Part shown: piece after piece, positions 56,245-64,000 of the stretch
Position numbering within the stretch: the stretch's first letter is position 1
Layout: every line of letters begins with the position of its first letter
NCBI GenBank assembly: GCA_019695175.1
Contig: JAIBAM010000001.1
Coordinates: forward strand, 62,001-126,000
Direction: 5' to 3'
Length of the DNA: 64,000 bases
Origin: Bdellovibrionales bacterium
GTDB lineage: Bacteria > Bdellovibrionota > Bdellovibrionia > Bdellovibrionales > UBA1609
Position numbers and translations under genes: made by a program
The notes under the pieces: generated by a model
The model's input: only the letters and a program-made list of their open reading frames with translations
The model's database searches: none
Told to the model about the DNA's origin: nothing

Positions 56245-57279
56245 GTGTTAGAAAAAATTCCTTTTTATAATTTGAACTTAAATGAATTAAAGTCTGTTTT
56301 GAACGGATTGGGCAAGGAAAGCTTTAGAGCCCAACAATTATTCCGTTGGATTTACGGTCTTGGCGTAACAGATTTTAATCATATGAGCAATTTGGCAAAA
56401 GACTTTCGCGCAGAACTCCCGGCAAAATTTGATTTATCTCTCCCCGAAATCATAACTCATCAAAAAAGTGCGGACGGAACACAGAAGTTGTTATTTCGCC
56501 TTTTTGACCAAAAGTCTGTCGAAGCTGTTTTAATTCCAAGTGAAGGTCGCCTCACCCTTTGTTTGTCTTCTGAAGTCGGATGCAACATGGCCTGTAAATT
56601 TTGTTTTACTGCAAAACAAAAACTACAAAGAAAGCTAGAAGCCCATGAAATTGTTGGGCAATATTTGGCCTCCGCTCGACTTCTGCCCTCGGGTGAAAAA
56701 ATAACCAACATTGTATTTATGGGAATGGGAGAGCCCCTTGATAATCCCGAACAGGTGTTTAAGGCCATTGAGATTTTCAACTCAGATTGGGGTTTAAATC
56801 TTTCCAAAAAGAAAATCACTGTTTCAACCTCAGGATTAGTTCCTCTTATTCCATTGGTCACCAAATCAGGAACCCGCTTGGCAGTAAGCCTGAATGCTGT
56901 TGACGATGAGATGCGGTCACAAATAATGCCTATTAACAAGAAGTGGCCTCTCCAACAATTGCTAGATGCCTGCAGACAACATGCAAAAGACTCTGGAGAC
57001 AAAGTCACTTTAGAATATGTGTTGCTTGAAGGTATAACAGACTCCATTGACTCCGCCCGAAAACTTTACCAAATAACCAAAAATGTTCCCTGCAAAATTA
57101 ATATCATCCCTTTTAATGAACATCCCAATTCAGGATTCAAGCGACCCAGTGAAGCGCAAATTGTTGCCTTCCATAATGAATTAATGCGTTTAGGTGCCCA
57201 TGTTTTGCGACGAAAAACCATGGGGAGGGATATTTCTGCAGCTTGTGGACAACTAACTACTGCAGCTATGAGAGCCTAA
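56245..57279 (+). CDS. rlmN: 23S rRNA (A2503-C2)/tRNA methyltransferase RlmN
   Basis: Radical SAM methyltransferase, 344 aa. The cluster-binding CNMACKFC motif (Cys-x3-Cys-x2-Cys) lies at about 113-120. IVFMGMGEPLDN, KKITVSTSGLVP, LAVSLNAVDDEMRSQIMPINKKWPL, VTLEYVLLEGITDS and the C-terminal RRKTMGRDISAACGQL (catalytic Cys) are all present. Start GTG 56245 follows GGAG; an ATG two bases upstream is out of frame. Confidence 0.97.
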   Translation: MLEKIPFYNLNLNELKSVLNGLGKESFRAQQLFRWIYGLGVTDFNHMSNLAKDFRAELPAKFDLSLPEIITHQKSADGTQKLLFRLFDQKSVEAVLIPSEGRLTLCLSSEVGCNMACKFCFTAKQKLQRKLEAHEIVGQYLASARLLPSGEKITNIVFMGMGEPLDNPEQVFKAIEIFNSDWGLNLSKKKITVSTSGLVPLIPLVTKSGTRLAVSLNAVDDEMRSQIMPINKKWPLQQLLDACRQHAKDSGDKVTLEYVLLEGITDSIDSARKLYQITKNVPCKINIIPFNEHPNSGFKRPSEAQIVAFHNELMRLGAHVLRRKTMGRDISAACGQLTTAAMRA

Positions 57280-57310
57280 TTTCAAAACATAAAAAGCGAG
57301 GACCCACATC

Positions 57311-58243
57311 ATGAGTGAAATTTTAGTCGTTGGAAGTATCGGTTATGACACCATTGCCACAAACCATGGAAAAGTCGAAAGTATTATGGGTGGATCTACC
57401 AACTATTTTGCTGTGTCGGCCTCTCTCTTTTGCAAAGTCAATGTGGTCGGCGTCGTTGGAAACGATTATCAGGTTTCAGATTTAAACTTTTTAAAAAACC
57501 GAAATAATATAGACTTGTCTGGACTTAAAAAAAATGAACACGAAAAAACCTTTCGCTGGTCGGGTTGCTATGAAAAAAGTATGAATGAAGCGATTACTTT
57601 AGAGACTCAATTAAACGCCCTGGCTCATTTTAATCCAGAATTACCTAGCCCCTATCGTCATGTTCCGTATGTATTTTTGGCCAATATTGATCCAGAACTT
57701 CAACTACAAGTTCTTCATCAGGTGAATAGACCCCGAGTGGTCGGAGCCGACACAATGAATTACTGGATTGACAGTCGACTAGACCAACTAAAGGAGCTGC
57801 TAAAAAAAATTGACCTGTTGATGATCAATGAAGGTGAGTTACAAAAACTCACTCTGGATTGGAACGCAATTTCAGCAGTAAAAACAGCTAGTAAAATGGG
57901 CCCCAAAGCCATCGTCGTCAAGCGAGGGGAATATGGCTTTTTACTCTACATGGATGAACAGTATTTTATTCTACCTGCATTTCCTGTCTATAAAGTCGTG
58001 GATCCAACAGGGGCCGGCGATACTTTTGCTGGAGGTGTTTTTGGGTATCTGGCCAATGCGAATCAGGACCTCACTTTAGAGAATCTTAAATGGGCCTGTG
58101 TCTATGGGTGCCTTATGGCTAGCTTTACAGTCCAGGATTTTGGTCTTAACAAATTGCGTCAAATCACATTGGATGAAGTAGAGAGACGCCGCATCGATTA
58201 CTTAAAATTAATTCATCTAAATCAGCCGTTGACCCTCACCTAA
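57311..58243 (+). CDS. PfkB-family carbohydrate kinase
   Basis: 310 aa ribokinase-fold kinase. VGSIGYDTIATNHGKVESIMGGSTNYFAVSAS (substrate lid and GG motif, about 6-37) and the DPTGAGDTFAGGVFGYLANA motif (about 233-252, catalytic Asp). The sugar is unknown. It sits 31 bases after rlmN and ahead of the coiled-coil/GGDEF run. Confidence 0.85.
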   Translation: MSEILVVGSIGYDTIATNHGKVESIMGGSTNYFAVSASLFCKVNVVGVVGNDYQVSDLNFLKNRNNIDLSGLKKNEHEKTFRWSGCYEKSMNEAITLETQLNALAHFNPELPSPYRHVPYVFLANIDPELQLQVLHQVNRPRVVGADTMNYWIDSRLDQLKELLKKIDLLMINEGELQKLTLDWNAISAVKTASKMGPKAIVVKRGEYGFLLYMDEQYFILPAFPVYKVVDPTGAGDTFAGGVFGYLANANQDLTLENLKWACVYGCLMASFTVQDFGLNKLRQITLDEVERRRIDYLKLIHLNQPLTLT

Positions 58244-58325
58244 AATCCGCAGACTGCTGACGCAGCATTTCCGAATAGTCCCTTGGTATTTAATCAATTC
58301 ACTTGAATTTCCGATATGTTATCGA

Positions 58326-59330
58326 ATGGGTGAAAAAAAAGGAAAAGCCTTGATGATGAAGTTGATTGACGATTCCCTTGAGGAAGAGTCTTCAGCTCCA
58401 CATCAGGAAAACAGTTCATATAAAAAAAGCACCACTAAAGCTGTAAAAGAAACAGCCGCGCACACTTTTGTCGTCCAACCCAAAACAACCCCAGTTTCAG
58501 AGTCTCCATTGCCGAAGCTCGCTCCTGAAGAACCCAAAGATGATGCCACGATGAAACTCAATGAATCTAAAATTTTGAATGTGAGTGATGATAAACCTGG
58601 CAACAATCCAACTTTTTCCCACTCTACAGATTTACAAGGGGTAACAGTTCGGGGAAAACTCGGCACGGATATCCCTTCTGTTAAAGCCAGTGTCGGTCGG
58701 TACTCACCTTTACGTTCTGGGGGTTTTAGCTCTGCCACTGAAGCAGCTTTAGCTTCTTCAGAAAATTTAAGAATTGCGCAAAATAGAATTTTAGAATTGG
58801 AGCAAGAAATTTCCCGTTTGAGAACAGAAAATGAACAGTTAGGAGCCGCAGGAGAAACCTTTCGCCGTCTTGCCGATGAGTTACAATCCCAATCTGTTGG
58901 GCTCCAAGGAAAAATGGATCGTTCTCTGGAACAAAAAGATCACGAGATCGAATTGCTCCATAAATCCTTGAACCGCAAAGAAAAAGAAATGATCACCTTG
59001 AAATCCAAAAATGAAGAGTTCGAAGTCCGACTCAAAACAAATATTCAAAAAATTAGAGTTCGAGAAAGAGAATTGGAAAATCGTTTAGAGTTGGTAAAAA
59101 TGGAAAGTTCTGCATTAATTCGCAATAAAGATGAGATGATTCTGGATCTCAAACGACAATTAGATCAATCTCACATGGAACTGGAAAACTATCGAGATAA
59201 GGGACACGAACTCAATAAGCAATTGGATCACCGACAGGAAAAATTACGTCGAACCGTCAAGGCTCTGCGCATCGCTCTTTCCATGCTGGAAGATGAAGAC
59301 GATGCCAGCAACCAAAAGAAGGGGAAGTAA
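58326..59330 (+). CDS. Long coiled-coil protein, unrecognised
   Basis: 334 aa, no signal peptide or membrane segment. Residues 1-135 are low-complexity, rich in Ser/Lys/Glu/Pro. From about 138 to 325 there is a nearly uninterrupted heptad-like coiled coil (AQNRILELEQEISRLRTENE ... KLRRTVKALRIALSMLEDED). No SD was seen before ATG 58326. It joins directly to the GGDEF gene (stop TAA ends at 59330, GTG starts at 59331), so translation is coupled. A scaffold or polar-localisation factor for the GGDEF protein is plausible but unproven. Confidence 0.7.
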   Translation: MGEKKGKALMMKLIDDSLEEESSAPHQENSSYKKSTTKAVKETAAHTFVVQPKTTPVSESPLPKLAPEEPKDDATMKLNESKILNVSDDKPGNNPTFSHSTDLQGVTVRGKLGTDIPSVKASVGRYSPLRSGGFSSATEAALASSENLRIAQNRILELEQEISRLRTENEQLGAAGETFRRLADELQSQSVGLQGKMDRSLEQKDHEIELLHKSLNRKEKEMITLKSKNEEFEVRLKTNIQKIRVRERELENRLELVKMESSALIRNKDEMILDLKRQLDQSHMELENYRDKGHELNKQLDHRQEKLRRTVKALRIALSMLEDEDDASNQKKGK

Positions 59331-60329
59331 GTGGGACAAAACCTTTCCATTTTTGAAATGTTTTCCAAGTTGGAGGCACAACACATTATTGAAAGAGTTT
59401 TAAATTATTTTGGAAATAAATCAGAATTCGGCAATGTCCATTGGATACGCTGGAAAGATCTACCCAAACTTCTTGAAATGGACGAGAGAACACTGACTAT
59501 GGAAATGGAGTCTGCGGCTCTGCGCACTCCCCGGTTCATGTCTTTGCATGAAATAAACCCCATGGACTTCTTGCTTACTCTTCGTGAAGAACTGACTCCG
59601 GAACTTATCAATCAGCTCATAAAAAATAAATTCTTCACCAAAAATACCCATCAAAAATCATCACTTTGCGTATGTGTGATGCCTTTTGATGGCCTAAATC
59701 CATTGGGACTTTTATATTTTGAAAAGTGTCCTCGGGGTGAACCTGAAAAATTGGTGCCACAAATTCTTGAAACTCTCCGTCTGATGGTTCGATTTATTGA
59801 ATTTGGTTTGATTTTTTGGGATTCGAAAAATTTGACCATGATGGATGACCTCACTGAGTTGTATAATCAACGATTTTTGCCATTGGTTTTGGAAAATGAA
59901 ATCAGTAGGTCCAAAAGGAAAAATCAGTCCTTTTGTTGTCTCTTCATGGATTTAGATTATTTTAAAAAAATTAATGACACTAAAGGACATTGGATTGGAT
60001 CAAAACTTTTAACAGAAGTGGGTCAACTTCTGAAATCCTCCATTCGCAGTTGTGACTTTGGCTTTCGCTATGGTGGGGATGAATTTGTTGTCGTTTTGCC
60101 CTACACTGACATTAACGGTGGACAAGTCGTTGCAGAGAGAATTAGAAAGACCATTGAGGAGACTTGTTTTATGATCGATGGCCATCAAGTACAGCTTACC
60201 ATCAGTATCGGGCTTGCCGCCTATCCACTTCACGCCAGCACAAAAGAAGAAATCATCCAACTGGCTGACCACGCTATGTATTTTGGTAAAAGAAAATGTA
60301 GAAATATAGTCTACGTTGCCAACTCATGA
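59331..60329 (+). CDS. Diguanylate cyclase (GGDEF domain)
   Basis: 332 aa; makes cyclic di-GMP. GTG 59331 follows GGGGAAG. Residues 1-165 form a sensor-like region, perhaps GAF (SLCVCVMPFDGLNPLGLLYFE). The GGDEF domain then has MDDLTELYNQRFLPLVLENE, LFMDLDYFKKINDTKGHWIGS, and RYGGDEFVVVLPYTD, with all catalytic residues of the A site. RSCD sits five residues before GGDEF, an intact product-inhibition I-site. Overlaps the next gene by four bases. Confidence 0.95.
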   Translation: MGQNLSIFEMFSKLEAQHIIERVLNYFGNKSEFGNVHWIRWKDLPKLLEMDERTLTMEMESAALRTPRFMSLHEINPMDFLLTLREELTPELINQLIKNKFFTKNTHQKSSLCVCVMPFDGLNPLGLLYFEKCPRGEPEKLVPQILETLRLMVRFIEFGLIFWDSKNLTMMDDLTELYNQRFLPLVLENEISRSKRKNQSFCCLFMDLDYFKKINDTKGHWIGSKLLTEVGQLLKSSIRSCDFGFRYGGDEFVVVLPYTDINGGQVVAERIRKTIEETCFMIDGHQVQLTISIGLAAYPLHASTKEEIIQLADHAMYFGKRKCRNIVYVANS

Positions 60330-61411
60330 AAAAGAAACGAATTAAGCTGGTCATCAGCGATTTACATTTGGGGTGTGGCCTTATTCTAGAAAATGGTCAA
60401 ATGAATGCTCTGGAGGAATTTTATTTTGACGAAAAATTCGCCGAATTCATTCATTATTATTCCACAGGAAAGTACGCCGAAACTGAAGTTGAAATCATTC
60501 TCAATGGAGACATTTTTAACTTTTTACAAATTGACTATCGAGAGCACTTTTTAACTGTAATTACAGAAACCATGACACTGGAAACAATGCAACGCATTGT
60601 CAATGGCCACCCTCTTTTTTTTAAAGCCCTACGTGATCTGGCAGCAAAAGAAGGAAATTTAATTACCTATATCGTAGGCAATCATGATCAAGGAATGCTC
60701 TGGCCAAAAGCGCGTGAGTTTTTAAACCAAGTATTAGCAACGTCAGTGCGATTTCGTAGTATTGTGTACTATTTTGACGGTGTTCATATTGAACACGGCC
60801 ATATGCATGAAGCTGCCAATCGCTTGGATCCAAGAAAATTTTTTCTTAAACGAGGGCTTCCAGAACCCATACTTAATTTACCTTTAGGTTCTCATTTTTT
60901 TATTGAAGTGGTTCTCCAAATCAAGCAACAGTATCCCCACGTGGATAAAATTCGTCCCTTTGGCAGAATGGTTCGCTGGGCCATTATCAATGAAACTTGG
61001 ATGACAATGTTGGGTATTTGGCGATTGATCAGATACCTTCTTCGCGCTGCTTTCATCAAAGATCCCCGTCGGGCCATAACTTTAAAAAAGCTCATTCAAG
61101 TCTTTTTAGAAAGTGCCGTGTTTCCAGATTTAAGTGAGGCCGCCCGCCGCATTTTACTGGACCAAAGAATTCACACTGTTATTTTTGGTCACTCCCATGT
61201 TTACCAATATAGGCAATGGGGCAGCAACCGAGAATACTTTAATACCGGTACTTGGACAGATTTAACTTCCCTAGAAATTTCTTCCCTGGGTAAAATAACT
61301 AAACTTACATATGTCCTTCTAGAATATCCTGAAGATGGAGATCGACCTCGAGGAAGATTAAAAGAGTGGCGTGGTTATCACCGAATTGAAGAGGACGTGG
61401 CTATCGCATGA
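60326..61411 (+). CDS. Calcineurin-like metallophosphoesterase
   Basis: 361 aa. Metal-site motifs: VISDLHLGCG (8-17), ILNGDIFNFL, VGNHDQGMLW, IEHGHMHEA and VIFGHSHVYQYR, the complete DxH-GD-GNHD-GH-GHxH set. LpxH (UDP-2,3-diacylglucosamine pyrophosphatase) and Rv0805-type cyclic-nucleotide enzymes share this fold. The C-terminal part has amphipathic helices. Overlaps the GGDEF gene and pgi by four bases each, so c-di-GMP breakdown is imaginable but unproven. Confidence 0.85.
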   Translation: MKKKRIKLVISDLHLGCGLILENGQMNALEEFYFDEKFAEFIHYYSTGKYAETEVEIILNGDIFNFLQIDYREHFLTVITETMTLETMQRIVNGHPLFFKALRDLAAKEGNLITYIVGNHDQGMLWPKAREFLNQVLATSVRFRSIVYYFDGVHIEHGHMHEAANRLDPRKFFLKRGLPEPILNLPLGSHFFIEVVLQIKQQYPHVDKIRPFGRMVRWAIINETWMTMLGIWRLIRYLLRAAFIKDPRRAITLKKLIQVFLESAVFPDLSEAARRILLDQRIHTVIFGHSHVYQYRQWGSNREYFNTGTWTDLTSLEISSLGKITKLTYVLLEYPEDGDRPRGRLKEWRGYHRIEEDVAIA

Positions 61412-62628
61412 TGATAAATTTAGATTTCTTTGAATCGACACCGTTGTTTCTCCCTTTTCAACAAAAAGCAGAAGCTGCAGTTCGAAAAGTATTATACACC
61501 AAGGACAAAGGTTTTTGGCGAGCAGCTTTAGATCACAAAGCTCTCAAGGAAGCTGAGCAAAGGGCCCAAACCATTCGACAACAATCAGAAAAATTTATTG
61601 TGGTTGGGATCGGAGGCAGCAGCTTAGGGGCTCGCGCCTTGCTTCATGTTGCCCCTCCTCATAAAGTTTATTTCTTAGAGAGCACTGAACCTATTTTTTT
61701 TGAAAAACTCCTAGCAGAACTCGGTCCCCTTGCAAAGACGCACTGGATTTGGATTTCTAAAAGTGGTTCTACCTTGGAAACTTTGACCCATTGGAGTCTA
61801 GTTAACAAACTGTTTTGTGCCGCTAATTTATCATTAGCGGCACAAAGTACCATTGTTGCAGAAAAACGCTCAGCTCCCTTACAACAATGGGCGGAACAAA
61901 ATAGTGTACTCCATTTGGAAATACCCAGCGATGTGAGTGGACGTTTTTCAGTTCTGACAGCCGTAGGCTTTTTACCCGCATTTTTAGCCGGCGTTTCTCA
62001 AAATAGTTTTGAAAACTTAGATAAGTTAGCTCAATTCCCACAACCAGTCGTAGATTTAATTTCTGCCCTTCTCTACAGTTGGCAACAAAATTGTTGGTCC
62101 ACCATTCTATGGGCCTATCCAGAAAGCTTGCGTCTTTATGCCCAATGGTGGCAACAGTTGTGGGCTGAATCTTTAACTAAAAAAATCACACTTCTTCAGC
62201 AGCCTGCCCCTAGCGTCAGTTTCCCCAGCGTTTGCAATGGAGTTCAAGATCAACACTCACTTTTACAAAACTTTTTAGAAGGACCTCGTGATAAATTCAT
62301 TTTATTTTTAAGGGATGGTTCAGTTAAAAGAAAAGGTCTCACTATAGATACAACCATTCACGCCGAATTTGATTATTTAAAAAATAAAACGAATGGAATC
62401 ATCTTTGACGCAGAGATAGAAGGAACCCTCAAAGCCCTAAGGCAAAATAAAGTTCCTGTTTGTCAGTGGGTATGGCCTGAAGTGACACCCTCGCAAATGA
62501 CTGTGGGTTTTTTATTTATGGAATGGGTGGTTTCAGCAATTGCAAACTATTTAAACATTGATGCCTTTAATCAACCTGGAGTGGAACAAGGCAAAGTTTT
62601 TACCAAAAATCTTTTACAGTCTAGTTGA
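61408..62628 (+). CDS. pgi: Glucose-6-phosphate isomerase
   Basis: Interconverts glucose- and fructose-6-phosphate, 406 aa, of the short bacterial type. VVGIGGSSLGARALL (about 66-80), ISKSGSTLETLTHWSLV (phosphate-binding Ser/Thr loop), PSDVSGRFSVLTAVGFLPAFL, and the C-terminal NQPGVEQGK. ATG 61408 overlaps the preceding gene by four bases (ATGA). Last gene of the coiled-coil/GGDEF/phosphoesterase operon. Confidence 0.93.
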   Translation: MMINLDFFESTPLFLPFQQKAEAAVRKVLYTKDKGFWRAALDHKALKEAEQRAQTIRQQSEKFIVVGIGGSSLGARALLHVAPPHKVYFLESTEPIFFEKLLAELGPLAKTHWIWISKSGSTLETLTHWSLVNKLFCAANLSLAAQSTIVAEKRSAPLQQWAEQNSVLHLEIPSDVSGRFSVLTAVGFLPAFLAGVSQNSFENLDKLAQFPQPVVDLISALLYSWQQNCWSTILWAYPESLRLYAQWWQQLWAESLTKKITLLQQPAPSVSFPSVCNGVQDQHSLLQNFLEGPRDKFILFLRDGSVKRKGLTIDTTIHAEFDYLKNKTNGIIFDAEIEGTLKALRQNKVPVCQWVWPEVTPSQMTVGFLFMEWVVSAIANYLNIDAFNQPGVEQGKVFTKNLLQSS

Positions 62629-62783
62629 ATGCAGTTTTTCAATCATTTTAAATTTCTTTGTTTTTATTCTAAAGCTATAGCACTGACGCCATTGCAGACA
62701 GAGTTTTAATTGACAAACTGAGCTCCAGATAATTCATAAAGATATTCCTTGTGACTTTTTACGCTAAACAGTAGATTGGCTGC

Positions 62784-62880
62784 GGCCGGGTCCTGTACAA
62801 TAACCGCTTCTGTGAATCCCGCCAGGTCTGAAAAGAAGCAACGGCAGCAGAAGTGTTATGTGATACGGGGTGCCTGGCCA
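62784..62880 (+). ncRNA. ffs: Signal recognition particle RNA (4.5S)
   Basis: The conserved SRP domain IV is visible as CCAGGTCTGAAAAGAAGCA (62822-62840). The ends pair as GGCCGGG (62784-62790) with CCTGGCC (62873-62879), one G-U pair included, forming the basal stem. A T7 run follows at 62882-62888 and acts as terminator. Size about 96 nt. dnaX lies 100 bases downstream, a common neighbour of ffs. Confidence 0.92.
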
Positions 62881-62979
62881 CTTTTTTTACCTCCAACCTT
62901 CGGCCCTTTTGACACACAGGTGATTCAACCGTAATAGGGATCCTTGGTTTATTTGAACTGAGGATGAGGGAGATTTTTC

Positions 62980-64000
62980 ATGGCTTATCAGGTAATTGCA
63001 CGCAAATGGAGGCCCGGCACATTTGCCCAACTGATCGGGCAAGAACACATTAGCACAACTTTGATTAATTCCTTGCGTCGAGGTCGTCTTCACCACGCCT
63101 TGCTTTTCACCGGACCCCGAGGGACCGGAAAAACCTCGACGGCACGAATTCTCGCCAAAGCCCTCTGTTGCCCCAACGCTAAGGATTTTGTCCCCTGCCA
63201 AAAATGCAGTGATTGTGAAGAAATCTCCAGCGGACGCAATATTAACGTCATTGAAATTGATGGGGCCAGCAACAACGGAGTGGATGCAATTCGAGAACTG
63301 CGCAACACAGTGGCTTATATGCCCACATCAGGTCAGTCTAAATTATATATCATTGATGAAGTTCATATGCTTTCCACCAGTGCCTTTAACGCTCTCCTAA
63401 AAACCCTAGAAGAGCCCCCGGATCACGTCACATTTATTATGGCGACAACTGAAGCCCATAAAATTCCTGAAACAGTGCTTTCCCGCGTACAACGCTTTGA
63501 TTTTCGCACTATTCCCACTCGACTCATTGTGGAGTCTCTACAAAAAATTTGTGAGAACGAAAATATCATCTTCGAAAATGCAGCATTGTGGGCCATTGCT
63601 CGCCAAGGTGCTGGATCCATGCGCGACAGCCAGAGTTTTTTGGATCAAGCCATTGCATTTACCGACGGACAACTGTTGTTGACTAAAGTCAGTGAGGTCT
63701 TGGGGCTTACAGATCGAAAGCTTCTGTTAACTACACTCAAGGCCTTAGTGAATCGAACCCCCCAGGAAGCACTTACATGCTTAGAACAAATTTCCATTGC
63801 AGGTTATGATCCCCGACTTTTTCTCCAAGATTTACTGGCACAGATTCGACATCTGCTGATGCTTAAATTACTCCCTCCCGACTCTGGCCCAAGTCACAAT
63901 GTCCCTCAAAATATCGATTTGGCGGAGAGTGAAATTAATGACTTAAGAGAACTGAGTGGTTCCTTATCTGGGGAAGACATTCATTTGCTTTTTGATATGG
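62980..64000 (+). CDS. dnaX: DNA polymerase III subunit gamma/tau (3' end outside window)
   Basis: Clamp-loader ATPase; 340 codons are visible. MAYQVIARKWRPGTFAQLIGQEH at the start, Walker A FTGPRGTGKTS (about 44-54), zinc module CCPNAKDFVPCQKCSDC, VIEIDGASNNGVDAIREL, Walker B LYIIDEVHMLS, sensor region TLEEPPDHVTFIMATTE and RVQRFDF. ATG 62980 is preceded by GAGGGAGA. The tau-specific C-terminus, and any frameshift site, lies outside. Confidence 0.97.
   Translation, partial: MAYQVIARKWRPGTFAQLIGQEHISTTLINSLRRGRLHHALLFTGPRGTGKTSTARILAKALCCPNAKDFVPCQKCSDCEEISSGRNINVIEIDGASNNGVDAIRELRNTVAYMPTSGQSKLYIIDEVHMLSTSAFNALLKTLEEPPDHVTFIMATTEAHKIPETVLSRVQRFDFRTIPTRLIVESLQKICENENIIFENAALWAIARQGAGSMRDSQSFLDQAIAFTDGQLLLTKVSEVLGLTDRKLLLTTLKALVNRTPQEALTCLEQISIAGYDPRLFLQDLLAQIRHLLMLKLLPPDSGPSHNVPQNIDLAESEINDLRELSGSLSGEDIHLLFDM

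Noticed and set aside
1-64000. CRISPR arrays, tRNA/rRNA genes, intact IS elements or prophage
   Set aside because: None seen on reading both strands; apart from SRP RNA no RNA gene was recognised, and short tRNAs could be missed by eye.

Overview
The window looks like chromosome of a flagellated Gram-negative bacterium of roughly 40% GC. The reasons are two flagellins, lipoprotein signal peptides, an O-antigen/exopolysaccharide locus with flippase and ligase/polymerase, heptose-kinase and heptosyltransferase genes, an RpoH-like sigma factor, and a Tad-type ATPase with its secretin. This gene set and style fit the Bdellovibrionota (Bdellovibrio and relatives). That placement is inferred from gene content; no rRNA is present to confirm it. 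I see no tRNA, rRNA, CRISPR array, intact IS element or prophage.

Layout. 1-6 kb: partial rho with a long Asn/His/Arg-rich N-terminal tail, divergent from an orphan cpaC-cpaF pair whose stop codon overlaps that of aspS. 6-14 kb: a PHA-system-like small protein, an RpoH-like sigma factor, a WecA/TagO initiating transferase, an RmlD-type reductase, rnr overlapping ubiB, and a glycine-zipper lipoprotein. 14-20.5 kb: two flagellins flanking a UGT-type glycosyltransferase, then thyA-folA and an HD phosphohydrolase. 20.5-25 kb: a low-density stretch of unrecognised exported proteins and long gene-free spacers. 25-28 kb: purine and pyrimidine nucleoside phosphorylases, acylphosphatase, and a small membrane protein.

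28-51 kb is a polysaccharide locus. It holds an O-antigen ligase/polymerase, a GT-C-like membrane protein, an AlgJ/AlgI O-acetylation pair (AlgI frameshifted), GDP-mannose dehydratase, Wzx flippase, methyltransferases, several glycosyltransferases, FnlA- and FnlC-like enzymes for an L-sugar, mannose-6-phosphate isomerase, ManC, a GT9 transferase and a sugar aminotransferase. WecA and the RmlD-type reductase at 7.7-9.7 kb supply the initiating step and probably the missing reductase of the L-sugar pathway. GDP-mannose made by the PMI and ManC would feed the GMD branch.

51-64 kb is housekeeping: dps, elbB, a NUDIX hydrolase, pyrD, gdhA, a heptose-7-phosphate kinase, rlmN and a PfkB kinase. It continues with a tightly coupled set (coiled-coil protein, GGDEF protein, metallophosphoesterase, pgi), then the SRP RNA gene directly upstream of a partial dnaX.

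Most interesting signals: (1) algI is broken by one missing A in an A8 run that is also a classic -1 slippery heptamer. (2) Both flagellin mRNA leaders share a conserved element with a GGA-in-loop hairpin just before a GGA-rich ribosome binding site, as in CsrA targets. (3) Rho carries a disordered Asn-rich tail. (4) The L-QuiNAc/L-FucNAc-type pathway is split across 34 kb.
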